From contig CM072899.1 of assembly GCA_037013685.1 (NCBI GenBank), positions 5,312,479 to 5,376,478 on the forward strand: a stretch of 64,000 nucleotides of DNA, in the 5' to 3' direction. The translations under genes and the position numbers were made by a program. This DNA comes from Acridotheres tristis (Eukaryota > Chordata > Aves > Passeriformes > Sturnidae). Shown here piece by piece: positions 30,035-42,332 of this stretch. The notes beneath the pieces were generated by a model that saw only the letters and a program-made list of their open reading frames with translations, was not told where the DNA came from and did not search any database. The stretch's first letter is position 1. The number at the start of each line of letters is the position of its first letter.

Positions 30035-32590
30035 GTAAGTGGTGCTGGAGACACATTAAACTTAGGCAGGGAAGTATCTAAGTCGCTCTTATAGTCTTGT
30101 AAATATTTTACCCAAGAATAGTTTCATTAATTTTGCTGAGAAAAAAACATCAATAAACTCTTCTTCCAAATGTTGTTTTAACCATTCATTTTTATATAGC
30201 TCAGAATGCCAAAGGGCATCAGTCTGAGCCAGTACATCTCTGCTAGGATATCAAATTCATAGAAACATGGGTAAAAATAGGACTTTATGTCAAGCCACTT
30301 GCTTTTACAGTAAGCACTTGGCTCTACTGGAGCCTCCTCTGCCTCAGCAGGATGAGGCAGCTTTGGGAACTGCTCAGAAAACTAAAAGAGGATAATTCCA
30401 GTATCATGGCAGAGGCTGAGACACGAGCTTCCAACAGCAGCCAGCAGAGGATTGTGCTTGTAGGAGCAGCCACCCACACACTCATGTCTGTCCCTGTGGA
30501 AATCCCAGCTCCAGCCAGGGCTGGTCATCCCGGTCCTGCCCAACACGCTGACTCCCACTGAAATATTTGGGAATGTCACCTTCTCCTTCTCCATGAGATC
30601 CAGCAGAGCTGTCTGAGCTTTGACTGTGGCCATGCCCCAGCACAGCTGAAGGAGCTCACAGGGAGCCTGGACCTGAGCATCACCAACCTGACACCTCATC
30701 ACACTTCTCTGCTGAAAGGTGCCTGTGTAGTACCAGGGAATTAAAAATCCTCTTTGTTCCCTTCTTACCCTCTGCGCTTATTTACTAGAACCAAGAGGCG
30801 ACAGGAGACTTTTTTAAACAAAAGCATAATTTCTGAATTTCTCTTCAAATATGCCACAGAAATCACTCTGGAATATCTGTCAAGCTGGTTTTCCCCAGAG
30901 AGTGCTTCAGCTCTTTGCTCTGGCTAACTTGAAGCGAGAACTTGCACCATATCTCAGATAACTGCTGTAGAGAATCAATTTTCAATTTCCTGCTGAACTT
31001 CAGATATATATTTAAATACTCAGTACTTCTGGCATCTGGAAAGAAACCAACAATAAAATCAAATGGTCAAGCTACTCATCCGATAAGGGGAAAATCTGCA
31101 ATGAATCAAACCAACAGGAGACTCAGACAGGGGCCTGAAGGGGAAATTTTCTCAGGATCAGTGTAAAATCACTGCCATGATCTTAAAGACTTTTTAACGA
31201 AAAATACCCAGTTACTCAATGACAAATTTGTCTAAACCAGAATATTTCTGTAGAATTCACAGTTCATTTTAAAGCAGTCTAATTTTTAGTGGCAGGGCAA
31301 AAATAGATGAAGTTCACTGTGAGGTTGAAATCAGTGACTTAATTAGAAACAAGGTTTAGCCAAAGAAGGAGAACCTCTGTTCTCAGCAGAGAGACACTGG
31401 AGGAATGCTGATCTTCCCGAAGGCAATGAGCGTTTTGTAACTTTTCATGACCAGACTTTTATCCTAATCACAATCTCTATACCTCACTGTACACTGATAT
31501 GGGTCTCTCAGCTCAGCAGTCTGCAGCTTTGCCTTTATTTTTCTCAATCTTCAATGTCCTTAATAATAAGTAAATAAGTTAATACAAGTGTCCCTGAAGA
31601 AAATTCATGCTTTAAACAAGGCCATTGGAAAGATTAATATAAAAAGCCCTACAGCACTTTTGGCTGAGGTTTTATTTGAACAAAATTTTAACAAATAGAC
31701 CAAGAACATTAAAGTGTTACCAAGTGGGGAACAATGTTCCCTGGCTCAGCTTCCAGACAGACCAGCAAATGCATTTTTTGCATTCAAAAGGCAAAATGTT
31801 AACTATCATCATGGAAAATCACGGTTGTGAGGATGTATTAAACTGGAATACATAAGCTAGGAGGGGAGATAGCAAAAAACTCCCAGCACCTGTAATTGAC
31901 CTGCAGTTTTTCGGGGTGTTGCTGCTTGAAGGGAATCAGAACAATAAAATGCCTCCCTCCCCTTTACCAGTTGTTGTAAGGCTGTTTGTAAGAATACCTG
32001 AAGGGAAGACAGGACAAACTCTGAAGCAAAAAAAAAAAATAAAGCTCTGAAGGTAGGAACTTGTAAAACACTTCTTTGAAGTCAGAGTGATTGCAAACTG
32101 AAGAGGGAAAAGCCATGCAAACAGCATTAAACCAGTGATTCCGGGAGGTTTTATTTCTAGCTAAACTGCTCCCTCAGTTTATCCAGACAGCTGATGTGCT
32201 GGGAGCCCTCTCCAGCCTGCAACCATCAGCTCCTTGCAAACAGGAAACAAAGGGAAATGACAGCAAGCTCTCAAGAATAACCTTATCTTGATGCCCCTCT
32301 TTGGGAGGGAACCAGGAAACAAAATAATAAGCATAATAGGCAGGCTGGTGACAACTGCTGACTTTCTTGGGTTTCAGAGGTGTGAGAGTAGAATTGGGAA
32401 AAATTAATTGGGTTCCAATTCTATCCTCACTCTGTGAAAATGCATGAGCAACTATGGGCAAAAATGCCAACAGTAATAATAGTAATTGTAATAATAAATA
32501 TGACAGGAATTGCCTGAAAAATATTAATTTGTGAGTTAGGGCTTTTCAAAACTCCTATTCTGAGAGATGTTCAGAGGCTGTTTCTTGCAG

Positions 32591-32720
32591 AATGACAGAA
32601 CATCCATTTTAGGAGGATTTAGATGCAACCTCCCGAGTGGTACCCCTGCATGGCAGCAGAGCAAGGCTCCATCCTGCTGCAGATCTGAGGGAAAGATGAG
32701 CATTCCCTCCACCTTAGGCT
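32591..32720 (+). CDS. Candidate exon, unknown plus-strand gene
   Basis: This is a 130-bp segment between acceptor GCTGTTTCTTGCAG and donor GGCT|GTAAGTG. It is open for 43 codons (NDRTSILGGFRCNLPSG at the start, SIPSTLG at the end), rich in Ser, Pro and Cys. Entry phase is 0 and exit phase 1. A minus-strand frame also runs through the same bases, so coding status is uncertain. No family is recognised. It can join in phase to 34693 or 36865. Confidence 0.3.
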
Positions 32721-33266
32721 GTAAGTGGGTGCCAAAATATCTCCCCAGCAAACACCTTTCTTCTGGTGCATTAGTTCCACAGGCACTGGTGATGCATCAG
32801 GATTTGATGTAGTTAAGAGAAGAAATTTAATTCAAAGTCATTTGGCTCTAAGGGCAATTTAACCATCCTGGTATTGCTGAGTAATTATGTGTATTTGAAA
32901 GAGAGAAAAGCAAATACCCAAAGGCTTCTTGTTTATGATGTTGCAGCTCCAAGCAGTGCCTCTGTGGCAGAATGGGGTGCTGATAACACAGGAGACAAGG
33001 CAGGTGCTGGTGCTATCAGCACCTGAGGAGCAGTAACTGATCTGCTTGATGTTTACCAAACCTACCCAGCACTCATCTTGTGTTTGCCTAATGATTAAAT
33101 GGAATGACTTTCTCTTAATCACGATGTCAGCTTGAGCAGCATAATGGATTTAGTCAGGGGTGAACAGAGGATTCTGAGCCAAAAGGGGCATTTCATCACA
33201 GCTTGTGAAATCTGTAAGTTTGCTCTTTCCTTGGTGAGATGCTGGGTTCCTTGCTCAAACACAATA

Positions 33267-33350
33267 TATCCAAAATCAAAGCAAATGCCCAATTCCTGTA
33301 ATTTGTTGTATCCAAAATCAAAGCAAATGCCCAATTCCTGTAATTTATTG
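33267..33350 (+). repeat. Tandem duplication, two 42-bp units
   Basis: Unit 33267-33308 is repeated at 33309-33350 with a single base change (TTTGTTG versus TTTATTG near the end). Each unit begins TATCCAAAATCAAAGC. The near identity implies a recent local duplication. No third copy is present. Confidence 0.95.
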
Positions 33351-34692
33351 TATCTACTCTCTTAGCCTGCAAGTTCACCCAAGTCTCAGCCAAGGATTGT
33401 TCTTTTCCTTAAGATACATGTATTAATAATTTGTTCATGTCACATGGATGACGTCTAACAGTTTTCCCCAGTTATCATTAATAACTATTAATGACTACTA
33501 TTACAATGAAGCTGCATCAGCTCATAGCCTCACTTGCATTCATCTCATTTTTCATTTAATTAAGAAATTCAGGATGCTTCTCTTACAGGCAAACTCTCTT
33601 ACTTAAAAGGGCAGGGATCTGTGCATTTGATTGCTTTTTGAGATCTGGTAGATTACACTATTTAGCTACTGTTATTGAGGTGTGTAATATAGTATGTGTT
33701 TCCTTAATCCTCAAATACAAGTTATTGTCATTCCCAGGGAAGCTACAGCATATGGAAGTTTTAAATGCAAACAAACCCAAATTGAATGAAGTCATGTTTT
33801 TCAATGCTGAGAAGGTTTAACAAATTCATGCAGACACTAATGAGTATTACTGGGCTTATGGAAGGTCATGGAAAATTAGACTGGCTTTTTAAGCCATTAT
33901 TACAGATTTTCTCATTGTTACATGCTAAGCTCTCTACTATTAATACAGCTTGCTGTTGCTTTTGGCCATTGGACTAGGTTTGAGCTTCAATGCCATGGCT
34001 ATCTCTTCATACTCTTTGTTTCTTTGGTAACTACATATTTTCCCCATCTTTAAAGATTTGGCAGGATTTATTTTCTAACTTCAACTTCCTGTCTTCTTCC
34101 AGAAATTTGCCTTGTATCTATTCTGTAAATAAAACTGTCATGCAACACACAGTGTTTATTTGCCTCATTTCTCATCGGTCCTAGATGGAATGTTGTAAAA
34201 AAACATCTGTAATGAGAGAAACATCGGTTTCTTGAAGATGCAATGCTGGGTTTGGGCCTGGGGAAGTACCAGTGGAGTCAGCTGTTATCAGTGTGGTAAT
34301 CTGCATGTAGAGCCAGCACACATTCCACACATCTTTCATTCATCAAGGAGATCACTCTGTGTTTCAGCACAGTACAGTGAAACTGCCAGGACCCACAACT
34401 TGCTCAAGGGTGAGGAGCCGAGCTGGGGAGGACACGTTTCACCCACTGCAGTTTCTTGACATTAGAGGGCTCCATATTCCACAGAGTATGGCAAAAGCAA
34501 CTCTAGTTTTGAGGTCAATGGAGATGACATTGGAAAGAGAATTATGAGCTCCTCTTGGAGCTGAGGTTTGATGGTGCTGCTAATTCAGCTTCTGAAACTT
34601 CTTAATTCAAAAGCACCAGCTGAAAAGTTCTGGTTTATATTTTGGAAAGACTGAGGAACTAGAACATCTTTTCTCTCTCGTTTTGTTCCCAG

Positions 34693-34750
34693 CAATGAGA
34701 AGTGGAGCTGCCATGGCCCATGTGCAGTGGCTGCACAGGTACAGCTGCAG
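34693..34750 (+). CDS. Low-confidence candidate exon
   Basis: The acceptor is very strong (CTCTCTCGTTTTGTTCCCAG). Two donors follow: CACAG|GTACAG at 34738 and TGCAG|GTAGGT at 34750. Two frames are open, MRSGAAMAHVQWL (entry 1, exit 2) and NEKWSCHGPCAV (entry 2, exit 0), so the coding frame cannot be decided. Another strong acceptor follows only about 67 bp downstream at 34820. It could equally be a non-coding exon. Confidence 0.2.
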
Positions 34751-36864
34751 GTAGGTGCCACTCCCATGCCACAGTATGGAGGGCACAATAGGCATCACAT
34801 CCTGCTCCCTGTCTTGCAGAAATCCTCAGTTTCCTTCTCTTGTCTTGCTGAGGAAGAAATTCCCATGAGCGTGTCCCAGAGCAGATTTTGGTGATCCTTC
34901 AGGAAGCTGCTATCCTTGTGTGGAGCTGGGCACAGCTCCAAAGGAACACTGGCAAAAAATCTGCATTGTGAATTTAAGAGCTCTTCCTTGACATGGATAA
35001 GGTAAAAAGATAATCATTGTGGAACAGGAACAAATATTTGACTGCCATTATCTCATCTTTATGGCTCAACCTATTAACAAAAGAATACTTTTAAAATATT
35101 TTAAATGGCCAGACTCCAGAAGGAGCTTTTACATATAATGACTTAGCCTTGAGAAAGTGCAACTTGTCTTTGTTGCACTTCGAAGAGTCTAATCCTAAAG
35201 ATGTCTTCCTAAGGAATAAATATGCTCATGAGCTGAACTAACTCCCTTCTAAGGAAGACAAAAGAGCTTCTGCAGGGCAGTGCAATTCCAAGGCTGCAAA
35301 AGTGAGCTAGCTTTTTATTGAGGCAGCCATGGAGAGAGGGGATTCATCCAGGCCATGTGCCCATAGTCACACTCCACCCCACCAGCCCTTCCAAGCTCAC
35401 CACCAATATCCTGAGCAAGTGGCTACTGCAGGGCCAAACAGCTTGTTCAACTTCTCAGAGACTACAAAAGAAATCAAAGTTTTGGAGAGAATTAAAACAC
35501 CCTTTTTCTTGTGTTCATACATGTTTTTTAACAACTACTGGCTGATATATTGGTGTAGCTTCCCTTGTAAATATTGAAAGAGAGTTGGATTATTTTGGTA
35601 GGAACGGCCAGATTGTAATGTTACAAACATTTTGTTTTCCTAAATTAAGCAGAGCTGGCCAAAGAAAATACCATCCTGTGAATTTTTGGCTTTGTCCTGA
35701 CACATGGACCATGTTTTAGTCAAATGCTGTGGGCATAATTTGGTCCCATATTTCTGAAAAATGTCTGTACAAATAATCATTTTACTAGCCAACAACAAAG
35801 ACAGTAGAAACAGGGAGAAAACTACTGTACAGCCACCAGTTAAGCACTGAAAACCTGAGTGTCTTTTTTGAAGTTACAGAGCTGGACACTCCAACTTCAG
35901 CACTTGCAAACTGTGTATACCCAAGATAGCAGGAAAATTCCCACTGTGAAAGGCAGCGTCTGCTTTTGAAGCAAATGTGTGAAATTTACACCAGCTGAAG
36001 ATCCGGTACTTGTTGTTGAATTTATTGAGCTCCAACCAAATCCCACTGTAACCAATGGGAGAAAAAAAAAAGAAAGGAATAAGAAAAAAGAAGCCCCTTC
36101 CCTTCAGCACCTCCCTGCCCAGCCTGGCTGTGTGTGGAGCCCTCTGGGCCCTGTGCACGGATATCAGCAGCTCTCAAAGCATGACCAGCTGATTATTCAA
36201 GGATACTGACTCATTCTTGGTTTACTGAAAAATCCCAGAAGTAATATAAGTGGCATAGATTTGGTCACAAAACTGCTGTGAAAAGCTTACAGATTTATAT
36301 ATCTGAAACTAAGTACCCTCTGAAAAATTTGGGGCTGAGAGGGTGTAAATTGTCTCTTTCACATCTGTGTCTACAGGGTATTGAGCCTGGTACCCAAATC
36401 ACAGATCAATAATATTCTGGCAAGATGATTTCTCATCGTGCTTCATTTTGAGATAAATTCATATAACATGGAGAGGCAACTGCAGGAGGAGTACAAATAA
36501 AACATCAGTATTTCCTTATGGCTGTTGAATTTTTTTCTGAATTTCTAATTTTGTGTCTGGATTTGATGGGTCACTGATTTAAATAAATTAAAGACATAAA
36601 TCACATAAAAACTGTAAGTGAGGGACTACTTTTTCACTTTATGTTTATAAAGAATATTTATTTCACAGTGTTTTATGGCCTCAGCTGTTGTTATACTGAA
36701 ACAGTCCCTTCCTTGGGATTTCTCACTGCCTGGTTCCCAGATTCAAAGGTTACCCATTTCCATAGGTTAGCTAGCTGGAATCTGGGTGACTCTCCTGCCC
36801 AAATTCCACCAAATGCCAGAAACACCTCCACCTGACAAGAAACACCCTTCCTCTGAAATTCCAG

Positions 36865-36956
36865 ACATCCCAGAGGCTGCAGACTCCCATCCATCTGACT
36901 TTGGCAGCCAGTCTTACCGCTGGCTTTATGAGAGCACAGCTGGGACAGAAACCAAA
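36865..36956 (+). CDS. Candidate exon or coding remnant
   Basis: The plus-strand frame is open from about 36768 to a TGA at 37013 and reads as Pro/Ser-rich then aromatic sequence (DFGSQSYRWLYESTAG in the middle). If spliced from the acceptor TTCCTCTGAAATTCCAG to the weak donor ACCAAA|GTGGTG, it has entry phase 1 and exit phase 0. That fits between 32591-32720 and 41323-41395. The donor is poor, and the frame could instead end at the TGA as a terminal exon or be a degenerate copy of a coding sequence. Confidence 0.25.
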
Positions 36957-38812
36957 GTGGTGCAGCAGTCAGGGATGCTTGGTACCATGGCACACATCAG
37001 GAAAAATCTGTGATAAACACAATCAAAGCTTGCAGGGGCCACCTGTGGCTGGAAAAGTGAGTTTTCCTAATGCTCTCCAAGAAGTCAGTGAGGTACCTGA
37101 GGTGCCAGGAGCAGAATGATGGGGGGAGCTGAGTGCCCAGCTCTGAGCTGCAGGAATTGTCCAAATCTCCTGCACAGCCCCAGCCCATCCACAGCAGCCA
37201 ACTGAGGAGTGCCAGACTGGGTGGAAAAGGCTCAGAATTAAATATTCTAAAAATGCAGATGTGACTCGAGTTTGCCACGCAGCCCAGTGGAGAAAGCAAA
37301 CTGTCAGTGCCACATCTGCTCACATTCACTACATTTGAAACAAAATTTTGACAATGATAGAACAGAAGGAGCAGTTGTGTGTTTGTATTAAAACATCATT
37401 TGGATAAGCAATCCCAGTGACTGCTGTAAAGGAACATCTGTGATATTATCCTGCCATTTTTGTCTGAGTCCTGTCACACTGGGAAAGGCAAAAAAGAAAA
37501 AAGAAAAAAAAAGAAATTATCACACGTGATGTTTCAAATTTAGCTTTGCTAAAGACATATTCTTTTTTATTTCCAGTACAATTCCCATAGAGTTAAGACA
37601 ACTACCTTTTCTATGGAATCAAATAAACATTCTAGTATTTTGGTTTGACTATGAATCATGCTTCTAAAACATTTTTGGTGTTTAATTTTGAATCCCAAAT
37701 TGATAAATTCCAGCTCACACAATAATGTTAACTTTAAGATCCAAGCCTCCCTGAGCCCTTAATCTGGATCTCCCTTGTTACTACTAATGGAGTTTATTTT
37801 GTCTATGAGAAAAGTAATTAACTATAGCAGAAAACAAGGCTGAGATGAAACACACAAAAGAAAAGATACAATTTTTTTAATAGATAAAACATGTTAGCCT
37901 TTTGTTAGGTAATGACAAAATAACAAAGCCACTTTGGTTATTAGTCTCCACTATAGAAACACTGAGGGAATTTATTCTAGACACAGAAAAAGCACTTCCA
38001 CTACTTTATAAAATCAAATGCTTTCTTCGTGTGTGCTGGGAGGGTGGAGGGGGAACCACTTAAAAGCATTTGTAGGACTTTCAGCTCATTGTAGTTTATG
38101 TCAGGAAAGAAAGTGATAAAAGATGTTGATTTTATTAACAATTTATATTGATCAGTATTTATAGCCTGTGTGGTGTGTGGCAAATGGATGGTCCACAGTA
38201 ATAAACAACTCATTAAAACACCCAGCATTGTGATTGTTTAAATGTGCACAAGTTCACAACTACGTGCACACCATTAAACCCCTTTGGAGGAATTTATGTG
38301 CATTTTATGTCTTCCTCCTGGAAAGAACACCCATTTTATCACTTCCTTCACATCTCGTGGGGCACACTGACTGCTCTGCTATTCCTGCTCCCAAAGGGGA
38401 TTTGCCACTGGGAGTGATGATCCCTGAGGAGCAGTGGGGAGCTGAGCAGTGTGTGATGCAAAATGTCCTCACACTTGACCCTCCCAGTTCACTGTCCACA
38501 TGTTACTTCAAATTTCTTTTAAAATAAATGATTTGTGGTGATTTGAAAAAAACCTACTTGATGCTAATAAGGGGGGAGCAATGGCTTTAAACTTTTAATC
38601 TTAGTCCAATATTCCAGTAATATTCCTTAGGAATAGTAGGAATTTGTGTGGTGAACCAAAGAAAAATGTTCTAAGATGTACTCAGTCTTGGTTTCCAATA
38701 TAACTCATCTCTGCTATGTCCCAATGGCAGTTTATCTGTAACACATTACAAACATTTCTGTCAAATGTTTTGGGTGGAGCTTTTTCAGTGCTTTCCCTGG
38801 TATTTTTGTAAT

Positions 38813-38828
38813 ATTGTAATATTACAAT
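38813..38828. repeat. Perfect 16-bp palindrome
   Basis: ATTGTAAT is followed directly by its inverse complement ATTACAAT, within a run of repeated TTGTAATA words (38808-38850). It could form a small cruciform but is probably a low-complexity AT expansion. Confidence 0.9.
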
Positions 38829-41322
38829 TATTGTAATATTTGTAATAATGGGCCTGGAAGCTAGGACCAGTATCTAGTTCAGTCCCCAACTTCTCCTGGA
38901 AAATTTTTCAGGCCACTTACTTTGTTTTATGTTTTCTTAGCTGACAGTGATTTATGAAGATAATGTTTCCTACATGATAAAATTCTGGAAAGATCAGATA
39001 TTGAAGCCATGTCGAAGTTACCTAAAGTGTAAGCTGAAACAATTAATTTAAGGCCTAATGCTGTAATGCTCACATTGATCAAATTTTTACTACTGCCTCT
39101 ATTAAAAAACTCCTTGATTTTGTGCATAGGTAATTATTATTAAAAGACTGACTTTAAAAAACCTCCTCTGCACACATTAGATCAATAACCTGTCCAAGAA
39201 GCAAGAAGCTGTGGAAATGAGTTATAGAGAGAACTGTGAAGATAAATTATATGGAATAATTAAATAAAAACCCACTGTGTGTGAGTGACAGGAAGAAGAC
39301 ATTTTTGTGAGTATCTAGTCAACATTTTACTGCATTGTTTCATTCTTAAAAGAAGAGAAAAATTCAAATTAGGCCTTTACATTACTGTGGGTTTGGTACC
39401 TTTCTTAATTAAATGTAATCTCGAGGGAAGGACTTGTTTATGATTCTATACTTTATGCAGGACTGCTTAGAGAAGAGCAGAAAAAAAACCTCAGCAAAGA
39501 TGTGAGAAAGAAAGACAGTGGTACATTGCACTCTCCTGGTGCAAAGGGAGCAGGAAAGAAGTGCCAGGAGTTTATGAGGAGATTGCAGCAGATGGAAAGG
39601 GCTAGAGAAGAAGATGAGTGGGTCAAAGGCTGGAGCCAAAACCTCTGAACAGCCACAGGTCTGGTCCCAGCACCCAGTGGGGGCAGCCACACCTAAAGCT
39701 GGTGCCTGACTGGCCTCCAATAATCCAACATGACAACTCCTCAGGTCACTGGTTTGATGGAAAATGGAACAAGTGCACGTTTTCAAACGTCAAATTTATC
39801 CTGTCCATTAAAAAGTCCAGCCTTCTACTGTCTGTGACTTTTAGAAGAGACTTCAGAATATTGAAGAAATAGAAGTGTAGAAGTGTAGGTTGGCATGGCT
39901 GTAATTGTGTTATTTTTCTACTTAATGGCCTACAACTGAGGACACACTGCACATCTCCAGTTTACTTTTCTGACACAGCAATTGATAATGTAAGTTAGCA
40001 TGGTGTATGCTTTTTATTCATTTATGGGAAGCCAAAAGTGATGAAATCACACAGTCTGGGTTTCATAGGCACAACAGTCATATTTATTTAGTGTGCTCTA
40101 TTTACAGAGGATCTGTAAAAGCTGCAATCCACATGAGTGCCATCACATTAGGATACAAGAAATTGTTCAGATTGTTTCCTATTTCCAGCTTCTGTACTGG
40201 GAATAAACTGCTGTGTTAAAGATGTGTAGTGTGAATAATGTGTGTGGTCATTCATATCTCCAATTATTTTTATTGTATAAATGAATTTATTGTAGAGCAG
40301 TGGAAAATGCCACAATTTGACATATTCTGTATTTAAATATGCATGCTTTGTATCTAGCATAGATTTATAGACAATATGCTTGTACAAGTGTATCTAATAG
40401 GTTAGAGGGGTTTATTAATCTTGGAATTACTTTGATAGAAAAAGCATTATTTCTTTAGCCTTTTTATTGTTTAATAGAAATGACAAGTAGTTCGGACATT
40501 TGGAGATGAATGAAGCACCACCAAGAGCAGTTCCCTTGGAAAAAACTCAATAAACATCTACAGTTGTAAATCTAACTACTTTTCTTGGCAAAACAACATT
40601 GAAGGACTGTTACAGAATTATAAAATGTTGTAAAGTGGCCTTTTCAGCATTGAACAAGAATTTTGCACTGTTCTGTTAGAAAATGATGAGTGATCACAAA
40701 CCAGATTCTCCTTTGCACTTTCCAACTGAATTACTTGAAACACTGGCTATTTCTACCACTAACCATTAGTTTTATGCTAAGCCACATAACATTTTACCTG
40801 CAGCCTGATGAATCCAGTGCAGTGGGTTGGCCAGGGCTGGATGCCACCTCCCCTCCTTCTCCCCATCTTCACTGACCTTGGTGCCTGCAGAGCTGCTTCT
40901 CTCTCATATTCTCCCTCCAGCTGCAGCTTCCATTGCACAGATACATTTCTCTTTTCCTTGAATACATTATCCCAGAGACTCTGTCACTGTTAGGCTCAGC
41001 CTTGGCTGGCGTTGGCTCCATCAGAGATGGGAGAAGCTTCTGGCAGCCCCCCACTCCCAAAATCTGGCCACACAGACCCCACACACCCAGTCGGAGCTGA
41101 GTGCACTAATGCAAACTCCTGCACTCAACAAGGCAGAGAGTTGGGATTACTCCCAGGAGATGAGGCCAAGTAGGAAGGTGCTGTAGGCTTGTGTTAGGGG
41201 GTGTATTATTTCCAGAAGATCAGGTGCACTACACTTGCTCCTAATACACTCTTCCATCAATGCCCAGTCTGCTAAAACCGTGAATGGAAGTGACTGATCT
41301 GCAATTTGCATTCTCTTTTCAG

Positions 41323-41395
41323 TCCATCAGCAGAACATTAAAACCATCGAGGCAAAAGCCATTAGAACAGCACTCAAGTATGAAACAATGCACAG
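41323..41395 (+). CDS. Probable exon of unknown plus-strand gene
   Basis: This is a 73-bp segment with a very good acceptor (GCATTCTCTTTTCAG) and donor ACAG|GTCTGC. In the frame SISRTLKPSRQKPLEQ it enters in phase 0 and exits in phase 1, which joins exactly to the 48316 exon (G|CT makes an Ala codon) and gives a basic, Ser/Pro-rich linker before EINEYPED. A second open frame (HQQNIKTIEAKAIRT) would join instead to 42171-42324, where it meets a stop after about 50 codons. The splice sites are better evidence than either frame. Confidence 0.4.
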
Positions 41396-42170
41396 GTCTG
41401 CTTGTTCCCATTTTTATGCACTGCTATAGGACTATAAATATTCATCGTAATGTAACTGAAAATTATTGAAGTGAGAAAAAAGAGAAACAGGGAAGCCATT
41501 TGCTTCAATTCATAAACAGCATCTGTTGGAAAGTTATTCATAGATTGCTTCAGGGCCTGCTGAGCAGCAAGCCCATGGAAAAGGATGCCATTGCAAGCAA
41601 ATTGGCCAAAACTGCAATGGAGATGCTATTAAACATGATTCACTGACAGCCAGGGAGCATGATCAGGCACTGGGTTGTTTTATGTCTTCTTTTATCACTG
41701 GGACACAGAAGTAGCCTCCAGCCAAAGTCTCACACAGTTCAAATTAGAAGAGCAACCTTCTAAGTATATTAAGGCCTAACTAGTGGCAAGAGAAAGTTGT
41801 GTGGAGTGATATTATAGTGAATTCAGTTGTTTATTTGTCCCTACCCGAGGCACATGTAAAATCTCCTTGTGAATCAGGATGGCTACAACTTTTCCTACTG
41901 GGTATTTTTTTGGTCAAAAGGTGTTTTAATGTCTTGCAAAAAAGAGGAAACTGCAGCCTAATGGATAAGTGAAAAGCAATTAATACCTCAATAAACATCC
42001 TATAGCCTCTCATTAAATTTCAAAATACAGTTTGGCAGAAAAGTGACGTCGTGCCAAAGAAAAGTGTGTCTGTGCAAATCCACAGAAGAAGGCAAATGCA
42101 TTCTCAAGTATAGTTTATTACTGAGAATAAAATGCTCAGCTGCCAAAGTTTGTTTGCTGATTTACCTCAG

Positions 42171-42332
42171 ACTTACAGAAAGGCGAAACTGTCCAGCACT
42201 TCTGAATTCAGTTCAAATGGTGCTGAGTTTCCAGTTAATGATCTGGCCCAAATTTTTCCCCACCCGTGGGAAAAAAAATCAGATCATGGAGAACTTGAAA
42301 AATACACTTGCAGTCAATACATAGACAAATAA
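42171..42332 (+). CDS. Candidate alternative terminal exon
   Basis: This follows a good acceptor (TTGCTGATTTACCTCAG). Two frames stay open to nearby stops: TYRKAKLSSTSEF...YIDK ends with TAA at 42332, and a second frame, reached from 41323 in its alternative frame, ends with TAG at 42324. No good donor lies inside, so if used it would be a last exon. The product is unknown. Confidence 0.25.
   Translation, partial: TYRKAKLSSTSEFSSNGAEFPVNDLAQIFPHPWEKKSDHGELEKYTCSQYIDK

Larger units (their letters stand above)
30035..41322. other. Presumed introns of the plus-strand candidate gene or intergenic DNA
   Basis: AT-rich DNA with a handful of splice-bounded open segments (32591, 34693, 36865; listed separately), a 42-bp tandem duplication at 33.27 kb and a perfect AT palindrome at 38.8 kb. 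Other open frames have antisense frames of equal quality and no splice support. Confidence 0.45.

Noticed and set aside
33131..33213. Plus-strand segment with good acceptor and GTAAGT donor (27 codons)
   Set aside because: Its entry phase (2) fits neither 29977 nor 32591 upstream, and both neighbours join better without it.
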